NCBI RefSeq assembly: GCF_002210295.1
Contig: NZ_MWQH01000004.1
Span: 214,165-278,164, forward strand
Source of the DNA: Fibrobacter sp. UWB5
GTDB lineage: Bacteria; Fibrobacterota; Fibrobacteria; Fibrobacterales; Fibrobacteraceae
DNA: 64,000 nucleotides
Direction: 5' to 3'
Numbering within the stretch: position 1 is the first letter of the stretch; the number at the start of each line of letters is the position of its first letter. Below the pieces are notes generated by a model. The model was not told the DNA's origin. It saw only the letters and a list, made by a program, of their open reading frames with translations, and did not search any database. Of the stretch, positions 61,200-64,000 are shown piece by piece. The translations under genes and the position numbers were made by a program.

Positions 61200-61640
61200 T
61201 TTGGATGCTCTTGCAATGCTGTTGGCGAGGGCTTTCCTCGGCGTTACCTGGCGCGGCTTTCGCCACACACTCGAATAGGTCGTGTTCCTATCAGCTATCC
61301 AACAACATCAACAAGAAGGTTGATGAGCCCCACCGCGGATGCACGTACGGGCCGCAAGGCCTATGCCGACTGTCGCAGGGATTGTCGTAATACGGGGATA
61401 AATATACAAAGAGACCAGCAGGAAGTCAACGCCCGCGCGTTACTTCCCGCGTTTCTCTGTAGCGTTCCCCGGCTCGGTTGGCCCCTGTCACCCTGGAGCC
61501 GCAGGCGATAGGGTCCACCCTTCGCCGGGTCGGGCTATATTGCAAGGCGCCCCGTGCGCGCCTGCGGCACCCCCGCGCCGCTCTTGCAACGGTGCCGCGC
61601 AAGCGCGTCTCCGCCCCAAGGGGTCACTATCCCTAACACG
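61200..61640. other. GC-rich, hairpin-rich noncoding block
   Basis: No convincing gene in 61096-61748. The block contains short hairpins: CGAGG-GCTTT-CCTCG and GGCG/CGCC near 61225-61260, CATCAAC/GTTGATG at 61306-61325, GGCC-GCAA-GGCC near 61354, and strongly GC-rich text around 61530-61620. It is sharply more GC-rich than the AT-rich genes to its right. It could be a structured RNA, the end of a mobile element, or an island boundary. The strand is not determined. Confidence 0.4.
61523..61547. repeat. 25-bp repeat, left copy
   Basis: CGCCGGGTCGGGCTATATTG plus CAAGG, identical to 63529-63553; similarity continues for about 20 bp with gaps (CCCCG, GCGCG, CT.CG). The two copies bracket the AT-rich operon at 61749-63259. 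Confidence 0.75.
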
Positions 61641-61748
61641 AATGCAATAATTACACCAGCCAACTATAGATTCATATAGCATTTTTGAAACAAAAATTTA
61701 TTTTAAAAATGTTACACAAAGTAATTTTTACAATTATTTAGTTATATT

Positions 61749-62735
61749 TTGCAAAAATCACTATCTGAACAAATCAGCGGATTATTCCTCGTGGAAAAGA
61801 CACACAAATTTTATAGCGATTCAGAGCTTCATCCTTTTTTCCCAAGCAAAAATACCATAAAGCTCTTTTTTTCAAATATCGGGAAAATGTTACTTTCCTT
61901 TATCCCTCCATCAGCAGTAAAAGGGCTAAAAAAATTAAATCTATTCGATTTTGTATACTATGAAGAAGCTTTGGCCATAGCCATAATTATCAGTGCGATT
62001 ATTATCGCATTTTATTTAGGCTACACCAATTCCATAAATAAACATATCAAACTTTTTAAAGCCATACATAAAAATTCGCACCATTGCCGAAATAGCATTG
62101 TTAAGATACAAAATAAAAGCAAATCCCCTCCTATCAGTGAATTGTGTTCGCACATCTGCAACGACACTTTGGAGGCCTTCGAAGCCTGCAAATCAAAAAA
62201 AACTATTGGCGTCGCCATAAGATTATCTGGATTCGACAACAGCCATAGAGGGTGCTATACGACAATCTCTAAAGCAGGGAATCTAAGCGAATCTCGACAA
62301 ATAACTCATTTGAACAAAAAACAGGGGGTCGCAAAGATTCTCCTCGACCAACATAAAAACGGGTGTGTAATTTTCCCAAACACTCATAAAGCTTCTCCTG
62401 ACGAGTTCATCAGAACAGATAATGAACTGCAATTCAAAGACGAAGTCAAGTCGATGATTGCCGCTCCGATATGCATACAGGAAGGCAATGGAGGGGAAAT
62501 GATTGGAATTCTGCATATATCATCAAGTGGAAAAAAAGCCTTTAACCAAGATGATGTAGCCCTAGCAAAAGCCTTAGCAGATATAGCCGCCGCAACAATT
62601 GCCAGCAAGAAAAAAGAAATTGAAAATTCCGACAGCGAGGAGCAAAGCCAGACTCAACAACAAGCTACGTTCTCAATAAAAATCGCTCAACCTCGAAGCA
62701 CTCGAAAGCATTCTAGAGCAAACCGAAGGAGATAA
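61749..62735 (+). CDS. Membrane-anchored GAF-domain protein, unknown system
   Basis: 328 residues from a TTG at 61749; no start is certain. GTG at 61791 and ATG at 61887 (after CGGGAAA) are alternatives, and a TATATT at 61743-61748 would favour one of these later starts. One transmembrane helix (about 72-94, ALAIAIIISAIIIAFYLGY), a short helix with HHCRNSIVKI, then a GAF domain (about 150-290, KTIGVAIRLSG, EVKSMIAAPICIQEGNGGEM, GILHISSSGKKAFNQDDVAL) and a basic, Gln-rich tail ending RANRRR. A cytosolic small-molecule or redox sensor is inferred. Codon use is A/T-rich, unlike the core genes. Two bases separate it from the next gene. Confidence 0.65.
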   Translation: MQKSLSEQISGLFLVEKTHKFYSDSELHPFFPSKNTIKLFFSNIGKMLLSFIPPSAVKGLKKLNLFDFVYYEEALAIAIIISAIIIAFYLGYTNSINKHIKLFKAIHKNSHHCRNSIVKIQNKSKSPPISELCSHICNDTLEAFEACKSKKTIGVAIRLSGFDNSHRGCYTTISKAGNLSESRQITHLNKKQGVAKILLDQHKNGCVIFPNTHKASPDEFIRTDNELQFKDEVKSMIAAPICIQEGNGGEMIGILHISSSGKKAFNQDDVALAKALADIAAATIASKKKEIENSDSEEQSQTQQQATFSIKIAQPRSTRKHSRANRRR

Positions 62736-62737
62736 AT

Positions 62738-63259
62738 ATGTGGCAAGAACTAATTTCATTATTTAAGAAAAAAAACAAGGAAGAAATTAATCGCCGAAAC
62801 AACAGCCAATCGAGCGACTTTCAGGACGTTTGCCAGAATACGATAAAGTTTTCAAAAAAATTCGAAGAAAACTTTTTAAACAATCAGAACAAACTCCTAA
62901 TTGAGGAGATATCTAGGCAATACCTTCTATTTTTTGACATCAATCAAAAATACATTGATTTTCTGGATGCCAACGAAAAACAAATCATTTCTAAAATCAT
63001 GGATTTAAAGAGCATTTCAATAAAGAAAGAAATAAAGCCTTCTCTTATCGATGTAATAAACCAGAACAATCAAATAGACGCGATCTTCAAAAAAATTGAT
63101 CACGAAAAAAGCGATTCACTAAAAAAAATTTATTTAAAATCATTCTTTACAGAAAAAATGAATCATTTTGTTATTGATGACATTCTTAAAGATTACATAA
63201 GCAAAAACGAATCTGAGGACGCATTATCTCGCAACAATAAAGTACTCTCTGAATTATAG
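62738..63259 (+). CDS. Helical coiled-coil-like partner protein, unknown function
   Basis: 173 residues; ATG at 62738 preceded by AAGGAGAT lying in the end of the upstream gene, so translation is coupled. Almost entirely charged helix with Lys/Asn/Ile richness (NQNKLLIEEISRQYLLFFDI, NEKQIISKIMDLKSISIKKE), no signal peptide, no membrane helix, no recognised domain. Base composition is strongly AT-rich, as in its partner and unlike flanking Fibrobacter-type genes. It probably binds or is controlled by the GAF membrane protein; this rests only on the operon. Confidence 0.65.
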   Translation: MWQELISLFKKKNKEEINRRNNSQSSDFQDVCQNTIKFSKKFEENFLNNQNKLLIEEISRQYLLFFDINQKYIDFLDANEKQIISKIMDLKSISIKKEIKPSLIDVINQNNQIDAIFKKIDHEKSDSLKKIYLKSFFTEKMNHFVIDDILKDYISKNESEDALSRNNKVLSEL

Positions 63260-63702
63260 TTCAAATTTAAGGAATCTCATATTTCTTTTACTGCCCCTCT
63301 AAAATTCATTTAAAAACTTTTCTCTAGCGTATTTCATTAATTCGCCAAGCTTTACAACCTGGAATCTTATCATGCCCTTCCCTTCAAGGAAGGGTATTTT
63401 AAATAATTCCATGTGTAATTAAGCATACACGATTTTTTCTTCCGCAAAAGCGGAAAGAGTTTCCATTCCTGATTCTTTCAAGGTCGATATCGCTGAAGCA
63501 TGCGCCACACAGGACGTTCCTCGGTTCCCGCCGGGTCGGGCTATATTGCAAGGTCCCCGCGCGCGTCTACGCCCCAGGAGCCGCACGCTCTAGCGCGGAA
63601 AGAATTGCGCTGATGATACCACCTGTTATCACTTTTTTATTGAAAAGACGGCCTCTTTTCTCAAAAAAAGAATGTATTTTTATCAAAAAAAAGGAATAAA
63701 CA
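63260..63702. other. Noncoding spacer with hairpins and the second 25-bp repeat
   Basis: Contains a CCCTTCC/GGAAGGG hairpin (63373-63392) followed by a T-rich tract, a likely terminator for the GAF operon; a CTTCCGC-AAAA-GCGGAAG hairpin near 63440; a short antisense open stretch (about 63422-63520) encoding ASAISTLKESGMETLSAFAE before a stop; the 25-bp repeat at 63529-63553; and an AT-rich promoter-like tract before 63703. Confidence 0.5.
63529..63553. repeat. 25-bp repeat, right copy
   Basis: Exact copy of 61523-61547, same orientation, followed by partly conserved GC-rich sequence (CCCCGCGCGCGTCTACGCC). Confidence 0.75.
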
Positions 63703-64000
63703 ATGTCTCAAGACCTCAATGAACTAATTGATGAATATTACAACAAGTTTGTTGGACTTCCTGCCGGCAATGCAATTGTACGGGAAAACCAAAGAAATGA
63801 CGCTTTTGAGTTAGTTGTTCTGGAAATACTGTATGGAGAGCAAACGAAAATAAAGGACCTTTCAAAAAAGGATGTGGACAAACTCTGCAAATATATTGTT
63901 GTACCACCTGATGACGGAATTGACATTGTCATTGAGCGAGAAGATTGGATTTGTAGGTTTTTTAATAGTGGGTTCATGAACGACCATATTCATTACCGGT
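63703..64000 (+). CDS. Unrecognised gene, 3' end outside the window
   Basis: 99 codons visible from the ATG at 63703, with AAGGA eight bases upstream. It opens MSQDLNELIDEYYNKFVGLP and includes AFELVVLEILYGEQTKIKDL and VPPDDGIDIVIEREDWICRF. The DDGIDIVIE string resembles the acidic strand-turn of PD-(D/E)XK-type nuclease domains (as in some restriction or abortive-infection proteins), but this is weak evidence from a fragment. It lies right after the second 25-bp repeat, in AT-rich accessory DNA. The frame is open at the window end. Confidence 0.6.
   Translation, partial: MSQDLNELIDEYYNKFVGLPAGNAIVRENQRNDAFELVVLEILYGEQTKIKDLSKKDVDKLCKYIVVPPDDGIDIVIEREDWICRFFNSGFMNDHIHYR

Overview
The window reads as a chromosomal segment of a Fibrobacter-type bacterium (F. 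succinogenes or a close relative). This rests on the gene content, not on a database search. The main signs are: tandem GH10 xylanases with CBM6 modules and a short basic C-terminal domain, Ser-rich linkers in lipoproteins and exoenzymes, PorV-like and other outer-membrane barrels, and dense single-gene or two-gene transcription units separated by hairpin terminators.

Layout. 1-40 kb is mostly core genome: tyrS (cut by the left edge), two paralogous small barrels, a GAF/AAA+ regulator with its barrel partner, rpsU-yqeY, a SPOR lipoprotein, a triple-FKBP protein with glucokinase, a PorV-like barrel carrying an inserted beta-propeller, rsmG, a Nudix/nitrilase-like pair, queH, an aminotransferase, a YgiQ radical-SAM protein, prmA, a Fic protein, pyrH, a secreted M6-like protease, etfB-etfA-acyl-CoA dehydrogenase, a large EAL signalling protein, rpsB-tsf, a flavodoxin-fold reductase, two surface-protein genes and rplM-rpsI. 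40-59.6 kb is a hemicellulose-degradation cluster: three tandem GH10-CBM6 xylanases, a CE1-like esterase, a clan GH-A hydrolase with CBM6, a GH2 beta-galactosidase-type enzyme, a GH43-CBM6 enzyme and a GH95 alpha-fucosidase-type enzyme. 59.6-64 kb is accessory. It holds an AlbA_2/ATPase-like (RecG-C/Schlafen-type) regulator with an internal 10-bp tandem repeat, a GC-rich hairpin-rich noncoding block, an AT-rich two-gene operon (membrane GAF protein plus helical partner), and the start of an unrecognised gene. Two exact 25-bp repeats bracket the AT-rich operon.

How the genes work together. The glycoside hydrolases carry signal peptides, most carry CBM6 domains, and all end in a similar short C-terminal domain ending in basic residues. 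That fits export and surface attachment, possibly by a type IX-like route that also uses PorV-family barrels. Six of these genes (three xylanases, GH2, GH43, GH95) share a 15-bp palindrome, T[TG]GA[CT]A-N3-[TC][AG]TC[AC]A, about 80-105 bp upstream of the start codon. I read it as a common activator site defining a local regulon. The enzymes together would debranch and depolymerise xylan, with galactose and fucose side-chain removal.

Strongest oddities: a Fic protein whose motif His is Arg and whose inhibitory-helix Glu is Asp; rpsI with an apparent ATC start; an AAA+ regulator with GALVGV in place of GAFTGA; a PorV barrel with a propeller insertion; orphan promoter-hairpin-terminator units at 16.6 kb and 22.3 kb; and the bracketed AT-rich operon at the right end, which is the best candidate here for an undescribed system.
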